From the NCBI RefSeq assembly GCF_001949145.1, contig NW_019091466.1, forward strand, positions 2,279 to 66,278: DNA of 64,000 nt, written 5' to 3'. Of this stretch, positions 1 to 12,700 are shown piece after piece. The notes under the pieces are model-generated. The model worked only from the letters and a program-made list of their open reading frames with translations, was not told where the DNA came from and did not search any database. Each line of letters opens with the position of its first letter. The first letter of the stretch is position 1. The stretch is from Acanthaster planci. Lineage: Eukaryota > Echinodermata > Asteroidea > Valvatida > Acanthasteridae. The position numbers and the translations under genes are program-made.

Positions 1-235
1 AAGTTAATCACGCTCCTGGGGTTGGGTCCGAGTTGACTCAGGGTGGGTCCGAGTTGGTCATGGGTCCCAGTTAGTATTGGGTCCGAGTTGGTTGTGGGTC
101 CGAGTTGGTCGTGGGTCCGGGTTAGTATTGGGGCCGAGTTGACGTGGGTCCAAATTGGTCGTGGGTCCGAGTTGGCATGGGTCCGAGTTGGCATGGGTCC
201 GAGTTGGTTTGGGTCCGAGTTGACTCGAAACCGTA
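1..235. repeat. Tandem minisatellite, TGGGTCCGAGTTGG-type unit
   Basis: About a dozen imperfect copies of a 16-18 bp unit with core GGGTCCGAGTTGG, differing mainly in the spacer (TCA, TCG, CA, TT). It runs in from the left edge, so its full length is unknown. The open frames across it are only products of the repeat. Confidence 0.85.
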
Positions 236-290
236 GTACATGAACCATAGAGCAAGGATGAACATGATGAACCAGAACTAGTAGAAGTAG

Positions 291-419
291 GCCCTAGGCT
301 AGCCCCACTAGTGTGGCACGGACTATCACTCCCCATCTATCCTTAGCCACACGTCCGTATACGCAATTTCGTGTCCGCGTATTGAACACTAGTGCCAGTA
401 GTGGGGCTAGCCCTAGGCT
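291..419. repeat. Small inverted-repeat (MITE-like) element
   Basis: Ends are inverted copies of CCTAGGCTAGCCCCACTA (left) and of CCTAGGGCTAGCCCCACTA (right). The roughly 85 bp core, containing GTGTGGCTAAGGAT on the reverse strand, recurs at 53735-53820. It lies just upstream of TSR1. Confidence 0.6.
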
Positions 420-458
420 AGAAAGAATGTGTTCCTTACAGTAACTCCACGAATTACT

Positions 459-508
459 TCTTTTAACATTTGGACATGGTTGGGCCACCATGTCCAAATG
501 TTAAAAGA
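459..508. repeat. Perfect 22-bp-stem hairpin upstream of TSR1
   Basis: Positions 459-480 are the exact reverse complement of 487-508, with a 6-nt loop TGGGCC; G-T and Watson-Crick pairs extend the stem a few more bases. It ends about 150 bp before the TSR1 ATG, so it may lie in the promoter or 5'UTR. Confidence 0.85.
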
Positions 509-658
509 GGTGGCTCAGACTAGCAGTAGCACAAACTATGGAGGAAGGAAAACATACATGCACAAACCTCGACAATCGTGGACGCTGCCATGTTGGGAAA
601 CTATAATTTTCGCCACTTGGTGGCGCAACTCAAGAGAACACGTGCGTGATTGAGCAAG

Positions 659-773
659 ATGGCTGCAAATAGTGGACAGGAAACACACAGATCGGGACCA
701 TTTAAACAGCAAAATAAAGCCCATAAAACCGGACGACATCGCAGCAAAGGACAGATAGAGACACAAGGGAAAG
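659..773 (+). CDS. TSR1: TSR1 exon 1
   Basis: Encodes [13 protein letters not shown] then the conserved [17 protein letters not shown] basic segment. Ends phase 1 at AAAG|GTAACT. An in-frame TGA lies 12 nt before the ATG. The following intron is 4.5 kb and contains two inverted-repeat elements. Confidence 0.93.
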
Positions 774-3700
774 GTAACTTAGGTGTTCATTTCATGTCAG
801 TGTTGAGCTGAGTTTTGAAAAAAATTGCCAAATCAAAAAATTATAATCGTCAGGCCTGAGCACTGGGCCTTCATCCATCAAATTCATACCAGCCTACAAT
901 ATGTCCACGTTATTTCTACCTCCATGGTCGGCCCATTATAAAGACCTTGTTTTCACAAATGGTGGTGGTTTTGTTACACCCCAACTGTAGCATCAGTCCC
1001 AACTATAGTCATGACAGTCGGGACCATCCCAACTGTAGTTGGTCCCATCCTTACTAGAGTGCTATAGTTGGGCTGACCCAGTGACTATAGTATAGTCACT
1101 GATAGTGGGTCGGCCCAACTATAGCACAGAGGTACATGTACAACAGGGTCATGCTATTTTATTTAGCATCAACAAAATATTCAAGCATTTTTATGAAAAT
1201 ATTTTATATTTACAATATTAGTAAGGCTCCTACATATCATATTCAATGTATCACATTATCGAAAATGATATTTGAGTATGGAAATTTTAGCGATAAATAT
1301 GGGTCTGTTCGTGTCGCCCGACCAGCCGGCATCTTATTTTCGTGTAAGAGTAAAGAAAGATGGCGGCCTCCAAACATCGTGAAAAAGTTTTGTTTTTTTC
1401 GTGAATCTGGAAGCGAATTTGATGTTTCTCTTACACAGTGGCAGGTCTTAGAGTCTCTAAACTGTGATAAAATGACTGTTAAATCTTTAGAGGGTATTTT
1501 CAAGTTGCCGACACTTTGTTGACGCTAATTGTATGTGTTGACACTTGTTGACGCTAAATAGCATGACCGGTACACTGTGCATGCCAGCATGTGTCAAATT
1601 CGTATTTTTTACAAGGGAACTGGCCATGTTCAACTTGTACCTTGGACAACTCATACCATCAACTCAACATAACTGTACCAACTCGTACCTTTGTCAAGTC
1701 GCACCTTTGTCAACTCGTACCTCCAGTAAAGACAACGTGTACCTTCACGCACAAGACAACTCGTACCTTCACAGAAATCAGAGCGTTCTCAGAGCTTGTG
1801 ATTATTGTAATTAACTTGAACAATAATTTGATTTCTTAGTCATGTGTTTTTCACTTAATTTGCCATTTTGGCTATACTGTCTTCCCTACACGCCAGTGGG
1901 AGGACATTAATGTGAGATGTACGTGTCGACGTCATGCATATACATGCGCAGTCAGGCAACTGATGCTGGTCAACATGGCCAGCCGTCGTTGCATGCAATT
2001 CGGAATCTCCACAGTGCAGTCCACCATGATGTTGGAGTGATGTCATGTTTTCTTTTACTTCAAAGTTTATAAAATAATGTCAGATGTAACTTGCCCCCCC
2101 CCCAAAAAAAGAATTTTAATGAGGAAGGCAACCACCCCCCCTAAAAAAATTTTAAAAAAGACCAGAAACAGTTCAAATAAAATCAAGACATAACAAGTTT
2201 AATTACATGTAAGTACACCCCCCCAAAAAACCGTTATTAAACAAAACCATCATTCCCCCCAAAATGAAAAAGTCCAATAGTGTTTTCCCAGAGCCATAAG
2301 AATAAAATGAACCCCCCCCCAAAAAATGAATTTAAAGTTTCATAAAGTCTTCTCCCCCAAAAAAGAATGTTAGTAAAGAAGTCAAGTTGGTAAATTGGGT
2401 TGTTCGACAAAGCCTTGTCACGTAAACCGGCAGTGCAAACGCCCATGGCAGGCACTATGCAGAAAATCATTGTAGCGCTTGAGATCTTTCTGGGAGATTT
2501 GTGAAGATTTGTCCTTGATATGTTTGTCAAATCTGATTGTAAACATGCTGAAAAGGAAGAGCAAGAAAGTTGCAACCAAATTGATAACGTGAAGGTACAA
2601 GTAGTTTTAACTTGAGGTATGAGTCGTCCAAGGTATGAGTTGTCCAAGGTACGAGTTGACTCGAAAGCGTTTACAATGTCATGTCACAAAGGAAGTACTG
2701 TATTTTAGATGAGTTATATCAAGTGTGAGGTGCATAAAACTAGCACAAGGTTGAGATATTTTCTATAGGAATTGGTCAACAATAGTTCGGCCAACCCAAC
2801 TGCAGCACCACAGTTGGGACTGTCCCAACTATATTGGGGCAGATGCTATAGTTGGTGCGTAACAGTTTTAACACGTTAACTTATAACACAAGGCATGCAA
2901 ATTACATGGATCACAGAAGTAAATGTTGGAACTGAATTCAGGCCTATTTTTTAGTTCTTAAACATTTATTCATTTTAGGCGGGGGAGATAGAAACAGGGT
3001 GGATGTGAATTACCATAGTTACTTTCAGAACTGTAGTGTAAGGCACTATTCCATCATGTCAATTATAGGTTCCTTCCGGGGGTATATTTGCACGTGGCCT
3101 TGCATTCTATAGTTACTCCTTAATTTTAATGGGCTCGTAACGCTATGGGATTTGAATGCAGCTTTGCAATGACCCTCCAATTCTTGATGAAACTGCACTT
3201 TCTCAATCAGATCTTCCCCGAAACCCATCAAAACTCAATCATATCTGTTTAAATCGCATACCTTATTGTTTTTGGGCCATGTAAGGGGCAGTTCCACGGT
3301 GTCGGAGGTACATTTTGGACACTTCAGCAGTGTGTTATTATACTTATAATTCTGAAGCAGATTTTGATTTTGATAAAAGACATCAGCTAGTTGGTTCATT
3401 CATTTAATAACAAAATTATTATCCTTGTAGAAACTGACTCATAACACCATGGTGTCGGACGTACTCGGAGAAAGTAAATTTGTTGAGTTTCCATTTTTGT
3501 ATCTCAAACTCTGTGAAATGCTAGGACCTGAAGAAGTAGTTTTCCTGTGTGTAGTTGTAGTAGACCCTTGTTAATAAACTTCAAAGCAAGGCACATTTTT
3601 ATCTTGTTGTGACTTTCAGATAAAGCATTTATTATATTGGTGTCGGACGTACATGTTTTGGTGTCGGACGTACACGTCCAAACTGACTTTTCAGAATAGA

Positions 3701-6700
3701 AGGTAATCAGTTCAAACCCAAGCTTGTCTCATTTTTCTACCTTCATGAAGGCTTCAGTAAACTTTCCAAAGCAAAAGAAAATGTCAAGCCATACAAAAAT
3801 TATCAAAAGCAACTAGAAAGGAATTGGATGATGGGGCATTCAATGAAACAGTATGAAGGAAAATATTGTCTAGAAGTATTTATGCAAATTTTGCTCATTT
3901 AAACAAGTCATAAAAAAGAAGTGTTCTACAGTTGACAATCCTTTAGATAAATAAATCAAATTAAAAGACAATTGCGTACATGTACATGTACCTGTAAGAT
4001 CTTTTGGTCTTAGAACATGAAATTAAATATTTTTGTATGACAAATGTTGCGTGTGTACTAAGCTGCAATTTTAAAGATTTCCAATTCACACTTCACAGGT
4101 TATGGTTCACATGTAAAATTTAAAAAGAAGCTAAATGATGTACCTTTTTAGATGATTGCAAAATCTAGGGAATGGGCTAGCAATTAGGCTAAGAGATTAT
4201 CCTTTTCACTGAAATTTAAGACTAATGGCATAATGCTTTTAAAACTAGTCTTACATTGTATGTTTCATGATAGATACTGTACATGTATATGCCATGGAAA
4301 GCATACAAGTGGAAAACCCCTTTAATTTCTGAAGCAACACAAAGTGAAACCAATTGATTTTGAAAAGTAAGTGTTATAAAATACGGCATTACATAGAATT
4401 TCAAAAGGAAAATGAAAATTCATTTTTGTCAATGTTTACTTATTGGGGCACTCTTCAAACTGTAACAAAACTGGAACAAAAAAATTATCAGGCTAAAAAA
4501 ACAGACAATCTTTCAGAGGGGAAATATTTTCCCCAATTTCTCGGTATTTCAAACCAATTTTTCTGTATCATATAAAAGCCAAATTCTTGAATGTTGTTAG
4601 AAATGAAGTATGTTTCATGAAAGTATACACCATAAGCTTCAAAATGGTATATAATTTGTCACATTTGGACCAGTTTGAAATTTTGGCCCAGAGGTTGATG
4701 TTTCCGTGGAACTGCCCTAAGTGACCATTTTCAGCAAAATTTAGAGTATTTTTTATCCTGCCTGTCTTCACAAAATGATCGGCACATCTGCTCAATGTGG
4801 CTGTTTACACAATGCATCACATACTGCATATGCACATTATCATCAAACATCCAATATGGACTCAACCATTTTGGAAGCAGGGGAGTATGGCAGGCGTAAG
4901 TTATCTGCCCTGAGCTAAAGTGCATCCTCTCCGACGAAAGAAAAACAGATGGCACTAAGTTTTCCAACTGGGTTCTTGCTCATGTTCAGCATGCACACGA
5001 AGACCATACATTACAGACTAAATTCGTTGCGCGTACTCCACGTCAAACGCATGTTAACTTGTGCGCCAATATGGTGAATGCGTACCAAACAGAGAGCAAA
5101 CAGAGTAGCTCTTTGGTAACAAGGAACTGTAAGTTTCATTCAAAACACGCCTTCTTTTGTTCCTGCTGTGAAGCTGCTTACCTGTAAATGTGTAAGTCAT
5201 TACTTTTTATCTATGTGATCATTTTCTGTGTATTATTTTTCAAAGCTTTGGAACCTTGTAACATTGAACATGATTAAATGTTTTCATTGACAGGCCGTGT
5301 AAATGTCAAGACGCAATCCAAGAAAAACAGACATGAAATCAGCAAAGTGGACAGGAGACATCAAGTAAGAAAAACTGTAAAAAAAAAAGAATATCATAAA
5401 TAATTGTCATAGTTGTTGCATTCCATTTTTAGTTGAAACTAGTTAAGTCACATATCCTGTCACTTTTGTGATGTTAAACCTGCATTTAATAGCATTTGGT
5501 TTTACAAATGCATGCACAGAATGTTGGGGTAAAAGTGAATTTGAGACATAAAAGCATGATTCTCTTTTTCCCTTTTGGATGTAGCCACTGAGGTGTCTGA
5601 ATACTAAATTGTTTCCTTGAATATTTCTCTGTTTCCCTTTTGCCGTCAGGATAACAAATGAAAGTGTTATAAATGTTTCATCAGCTAATGTTTAATTGAC
5701 TTTTTTTTAGGCCCTGCAGAGAAGACAGCACAAACGTGAGGAGACATTGGCAAGGAAACGCAGCATCGGTGGTAGGGACAGTGCCCCTCATCTTGTGGTG
5801 GGTATTCACAAGGAAGACGAACTTATCACTAATGATTAATGGCCTTTGTACACAAGAACACCCCGTCCAGTGATGNACCAAGAGATATTGGCAGATACTC
5901 TTAATGTCATTGTTATGGTTGCCCAATACACATACAAAGACACTTACCATGTCTTTGTGCCGTTTTGACATACATATAGGTTTTGTGAGGACCCAATTGT
6001 TCTGGGGACACATTTTTGTCTCCGTAACTTAGTTCAGACTTTCCTAACAAATGAAATTGTCCCCTTAACACAGTGAAGGCCTAATTACACAGGCTTACTG
6101 TATGCACACATGCTACACCATGCATGTAAATATATCCATGTCATGTGTCTCTCACGTGGATCACTGTTCATTGGTTTCTAAGCAGCATGCATGTATATTG
6201 TATCTGCACAGAATTTGCAGCGTTTATGTACAACAACTTGCCAAGTGCAGTCTGGTATTATTGATGTACAAAACCACCAAACTGTACCAGTGGAGATCAA
6301 GCTCCATGTGCATGTACTATTACTTTAATACTACATGAGTGCGAGTGGAACACAGAATAGTGTAGTGTGCCTGTGTCCCGTATACTCCGAGGCCAAAGAC
6401 ACACTGCATTATTCTGTGTTCCATGGATGCGAGCACAGAACAAATTTATCTTCAAACAAACTTGACGCGCAGTAAAGATGTTTTTAAGGGCCCATGCACA
6501 CAAACACACCACCTTTGAATTTAAAGTGAAGTTTGCAATTGTGCGTTTTGCTTTTAGCGTAAATATAGCGCAATGCATGAAGTAGAACAGCGCATTATGT
6601 GTGGTTTGATATGAACCGTGCATTACAGTTATATATCACACTGTTTGCTGCCATGGATCAACCAATCAGAATTGAGAAATCAAGCTTGCCTGAAGATAAG

Positions 6701-9700
6701 AGATAGTTACATAAATGTTCCTTTGGGATGATACTCTGTACACAGGGTTAAGAGTATGATCACATATGAATGTCAGATGCCGGTAGTTCCTGGACACTGA
6801 AGCCTATTTAGACAGGTCATTGTCACTGTGTGATGTTTGCGTGAGTGATGAAATGTTAGAGCAGTGATCATGTCAAAGTGCAATTACTTGATCTCAGCAT
6901 CAAGCCATCAGTGTCTGTCAGTGATTAGCAACTGGCGCAGTGGTGACAACTATAAATTGCGTTAGGGAGGATTTGCATATCAATTTTGCAGTACTGCGAG
7001 TAACTATAAACCGGCCTTAACCCTCCTATGCTGAAGTCACTCTTTGGGTCAGTTGGTAAACAGCTCAAAGAAGCACAGCTGTGTAATGTTGTGCACTGCA
7101 CCAACTGTCCCTCACTTTTGTGCTGTCCAACAACTGTGCTTCACTGTTTCGTGTGCATCATTGTGCAGTAAACCAAATGCAGTGAAGAGGACTGCACAAA
7201 AGACCCTGTGTCAGTTTGTGCTGGCAACCAACTGTGTACACACTGAACCTGTGCATGTTTGTGTTCCTTGTAGAAAACACATGCAAGAGAGTAGCTGTGG
7301 TCACTTGTGCATATTTTTGCTGTTAAACCAAAGGAAGGTTTTAAAAAAATGAAGTGTTTTTATAGCACTATAGTAATTTCTATGTAGCTTGGTGACTTGA
7401 CATTGCCAAGCTGTAATTTTAAAGGTTTTTTCAATAGAATAACTAATTTAGTTTTCTTTTATTTTGTAAAATGCGAAAAAGGCTGTGATTGGCTTACACT
7501 CAGACTGTGATGTCAAGGGATTGGTGGAGCAACTTCAATCATGTGATGAAACCTCTGTCCAGTCACCAAGCGCCAATGAAAATATCAGTGACCTCAGGTA
7601 TGAACTTCTTTACATTTTGACTACAGGGGTTTATTTACATTTGGGCATGATGTAACAAAGTTACCAGAGAAAGTGAGTTCTAGCTTGCTAGTTTGTAACC
7701 TGATTTTATACTGATGATGTGTGAGCAAAAATGCTGCACAAGCTTCCATTGACAATTCAACTTTATGAGGAGCCTCAACAAGTGTGGGTTAACATGTATG
7801 AAGGAGGCTTTTATCTTGAGGTCTTTGTTTATACCAAAGCTTGTCCAGGGTATGCTCCTAATTTGTTCTCAACTGCTTGTAGGCCGCACTTCTTTGGGGA
7901 ATATCAGCTCATGATATCACGAGATATCGTATTTTACATACTTTACCTGTAGTACTTGTAATCATTTATTTACTCTTGCAGGCTCCCAAGTTAAACAATT
8001 ACGAACTAGCCTCTCTTTGCTATACCATAGAGAAGCTACTCATTCACAGGCAGATTCCCTAATAAGTGTATTTTAAGTCAGATTTTGTAGATTTCCTGTC
8101 TTCCTTCAAGTGACGTGCTTAACCCATAGATGTGAGTTGGAGTTAGTTGTCTTAAACTGAAGTTTGCCCAACTTAACCACAGTATCTTCCATAGTTCAAT
8201 TGCTTGTCCACAGCCTCTCACTGTTTGAAGACATGGCCGTTTCCATTAACCATGTCTTATAACAGTTTTGATATGTTGTGGACTCTTCCGTTTGGTGTGG
8301 TGATTTCTGAACACCTCTTCAATTTTATATACACTACTGGCTCTTTAAATGACATGACAGCAAATGTAGACAACCTTTTTTTAGATTTATTTGTTTGTAT
8401 CTTTCAGCATACCAAGGTTCAAGCATCGTCTGACCTTCTTGACCCCACCGCCTGACCTGACCTCTGTGCTGGATGCGGCCAAAGTGGCTGACTCGCTCCT
8501 GTGTGTCATCTCACCCTCGGAATGCTGGGATACCTGGGGTGACCTCTGTTTGTCCTGTCTGTTTTCCCAAGGGCTGCCTGCCACAACGGTGGTCACAAGG
8601 GTGAGCAAGTTCCATCAATTTGAGTGTCATTTGAAGCTGTGATTGAGCAACTGTGTAGTATGATGTGCGAAGTGTTGTCTTGTGACTAGTGTGCTTTCTG
8701 ACACAGTTGGACACAAATAAGGGGTGTTGTCAATCTTAGATGATGGACATACATGTAGCTTGCATTGTCAAGCACGAAGCATCATTGTAATTTGCTTTTA
8801 TCATTTGTAAGTAACTAATGCCCACAATGTAGTATATGATTTGTCAATGTTACAGGTTCAGGAGGAAGACGGACATTAAATCATCATGAAAATATATTAC
8901 AAAAGATGAAAGTTAATAATATGCCTATAAAACTTCATGTGGAGTACCAAGATGCATAGTCAATTAGCCCTAAGCATTAGATACATTTTAAGAGCATGAT
9001 CAATTTTTTTTCTTTATACGAAACTTCCACTTTCTGTAGATGAATTGCATGTAATTATGAAAATAGTTTACTCTCTGTTACCTACTATGAATTTTGAAAC
9101 AAATTCAGAAATAATGCGTTGAATTGTTTTCAACATGTGTTCCCATAGGGTTTGGATAAAATACCCGTGAAGAAGAGAAATGAAGCTAGGAAGGTCCTCC
9201 AGAAGACAGTTGAGAGGAGGTGAGTTTATCCATCCATTATTATCTGATATTTTGTCCTTTACTTTTTCTCTGAAGATTTTTCTGATACCTGTTTGTACAT
9301 GGAAGCTATGCTGAAGTACCCTGTTTCAATGGTGACAGAGAGACAAGTTTGTCACAGACACTTGGATGCTGTTTCCGTTATGTACCTGTTTCTCCACATC
9401 TCACATGTGCAGATCTGAATGACACGTTGGTGTTTCACGTGTGCCATGTTTTGGTCACGCAAATTTTTACTGCACCTGTGTTGTAAAGTATGGTGTAACT
9501 TATGTAATCATGTTAGGTGGCATAAATGGTGCTGAACAATTTATAAAAAAGGACAGTGTTACCTCATTGAAAGGCTTGGCATTGCTCAACTTGCTAAGAT
9601 TTACTTAAGAACTCTGGTTTGAGGGGCAGTGAAAAGCTTTTTTCATGGTGAGAGATGATTTGCTTCAAGGAAGACTTGATGAAAACATTGGGCAGAGCTA

Positions 9701-12700
9701 ATTTAATAACTGAGTGATGACTGCTGCAGTATTGCAAAGGAACCGCTCTCATAAAAGTTGTGATCATCCTCATTCAAAATGTTTTCTATACTTTAAACAT
9801 TGGGCAACTAAACACCTTGTCTTGGAATTGACCGCATGTACGTACGTTTACATGGTGCAAAGTTGATGTATGTGTTTCCTGAGGCTTATACATGGTGCAA
9901 AGTTGAAATGTATGTGTTTCCTGAGGCTTATATATGGTGCAAAGTTGTGCCCAATTTCGTTCAAGTGGCTGCAGTGTGCATGTACCCATGTCCCATTCAC
10001 ATTTGCTCTGTTGCAGAGACCACAGTTTAAGGACCGATTCAAACGTCATACTTATGCCGTGTCAAATAAAATTGAATTGAGCACAATGTTAGCACGACCT
10101 GAGCACAGCAGTGGTTTCAAACGTAAAATTTAATTCAAAAAGCCTGGTCTAACTTAAATAAATTCAACATGACAGACCAGCACAACATGAAATGTGATGT
10201 TGCGGTCGTTCTAAAATGGATTTAGATTCGGCGAGCACTAATTGTACTTTATTATTAAAAAAAAATTGAGCCCCTTTTATTGTCAAGGCCCGGTGTTGTG
10301 GTTCCCAGCGATCTTACAGTGACACCTCAGTGAAGTAGGCCTATCACCTGGGTTAACAGTTCACTCTCATTGGGAGTCTTATTCCGGCATTTTAGTTTCA
10401 GAGGTCAGCTTTGGGTGAATCTCATCTTATATCAGGCATGAATTTGAAAGAGAAATGGTGTGACTGAAACCCCATTTCCCCCAAGCTCCATCTAGCAATC
10501 TGCTATGTGCGTTTCAAGAAATTTCCATTTTAGTCGCCATCTTTGTTAATGGGTTTGTTTGTCGATTGTTTCTCCACTCTACTACATGTTATGAACATGC
10601 GCATTCCTAATTATCAACGAAGTTTAGAGCCATTTTTAGGATAGCGATTATATTCAACTCGGCAGTAGCACGTTTGAAACCACACTGTGCTTCTGCCATG
10701 CTTAATGACATAAGCAAGGCAGACCGTGTTGAGTCAAAATCCTCTGCCATGCCGAAATCAAGTTGCCGAGCCAATAGGTTTCATGCTTATGCCGTGCCGA
10801 ATACAAAAATCAAGTTGAATTGTATTTGACACGGCATAAGCATGACGTTTGAAACGGGCCTAAGAGTCATAAACTGACAAAATTTAACCCTAACNNNNNN
10901 NNNNNNNNNNNNNNNNNNNNNNNNNNNNNNNNNNNNNNNNNNNNNNNNNNNNNNNNNNNNNNNNNNNNNNNNNNNNNNNNNNNNNNNNNNNNNNNNNNNN
11001 NNNNNNNNNNNNNNNNNNNNNNNNNNNNNNNNNNNNNNNNNNNNNNNNNNNNNNNNNNNNNNNNNNNNNNNNNNNNAACTTTGTTTGAATGGGGAAGGTT
11101 AGGGCTAGCGACCCACGGGGGTTAGGGTTAAAGGACAATAACCCCTGTGTTCCTTCTTATAATAGTTTCCCCTTGAATGCCATAGTAGTTGATTTACCAC
11201 AGTGGATGCTAGGAATTTGTCTATATGCACTTAAAACCGAATGATTTGGGGGACCAGGTTTGCTGATGAAAAACTCTACACATTCGACACGGAGCAAGAG
11301 GGTCTCTTATTGCTACGACACATAACCGAACAAAGGCTAAAGCCCATCAAATGGAAGGATGCCAGATCCCACCTTTTGGCAAGAGTTGTTAACTTTGAAC
11401 CTAACCAAGATCAGGTCAGTGGATTTCATGATTATGTGCTGTAAAATGTTGATGCTCAAACTTGCGTCTGTGCTGTTTTAAGTATTATGCTGTGGTATGG
11501 TGAGAGAGACTCCCAAGCTATTATTGCAGGGAAATCTTTCTGAAATTCCTTTGCAAGAACCCAAATAACACATTTGTCCTGTTTGCATTTTCAAATGGTA
11601 TCAGGTCCATGGAAGACTTACTGGCTTGGATTTTTCTCTCTCAATACTGTAAACTCCTTTAAAATTTCATGTACATCAAAGGATCAGGGAGGGTTGAAAG
11701 TTACAAAAGGACTTTCTTCCATCAAGCACAAAAATTGATTAGGGAAGAAGTTCCAAATGATGTTAAAACTAAGTACAGATCGGGTATTTCTGCTATTAAT
11801 TGATCATTTGTAAACATATTTTTTATTTTGTTACTTTACTTAGTTTCTTTTGTTTGCAATTGTTTTCATATCAGGAAGCTATTGGAACTCTGAAGGTCAC
11901 AGGATTCCTGCGGGGTTCTCCCCTGTCAGTGAATGGCCTGGTCCATTTACCTGGGCTTGGGTCATTCCAGATGAGTCAGATTGATGCAACCCCTGACCCT
12001 TGCCCTTTGACCACAAGGGTACCAAAGAAAAAGCCAAAAGAATCAAACAGCATGGACATGGTAGATATGCTTCAAGTTTCATTAACAAAACATATTTTCA
12101 CAGTTTACACAGACTGCATGTGTTTTATTTGCTCCACTCTGCTGTAGAAGATGAATACTCGGAACACGTTTCCTCAGAACAATTTAAACTACATGTACCT
12201 AAGCATGACACCTGAAAAATGTCTGATATTGACAGTTACAACACATAGGCATAAATTTTCATTCTTTCAAATAAATTACCTGAAAGTAGTAATGGGCCTA
12301 AATGAAAAAGCAATTGACGCCCTCAGTATTGAGCGTAAGACCACCAAAGTCGTCATTTACATTTCGAGTTGGTTGTTTGAAACCAAGTGTGGCAGATATA
12401 CTGAATTGTTTTTTGTGGTAGGAAATAAGCAATAATAATTATTGGTCAGAGTTCTTGGTCATTTGGGTGTTAGAGTATTGAAAGTATGATAGTATGTTTT
12501 AGAAAATGCTAATGCTTTGGACTTGATTCTGTTCTGTAATTCTCCAACTTCTAAAAATAAACCACCCTCCCACTTCTACTGGCAATTTCTAAGCACTGGG
12601 CTTGGTCAGGATCAATCAGTATAAATGATTTATTTTGTATTTTGTCAAGGAGAGTGGTGACCATCAAATGGAGGAAGGTGTCGTAGTCTTGGAACAAGCT

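Noticed and set aside
1136-1522. 128-codon + frame inside the 972-2864 element
   Set aside because: AT-rich, no recognisable transposase or other domain; kept only as part of the element.
4731-4967. - strand frame ([14 protein letters not shown]...) before TSR1 exon 2
   Set aside because: Looks protein-like at first sight, but no family match, no consistent splice signals, and it lies in the TSR1 intron next to a repeat end.
7044-7352. 102-codon Cys-rich + frame in TSR1 intron 3
   Set aside because: The Cys and His content follows from repeated GTGCA/TGTGC words; no signal peptide or known scaffold, and the splice map skips it.
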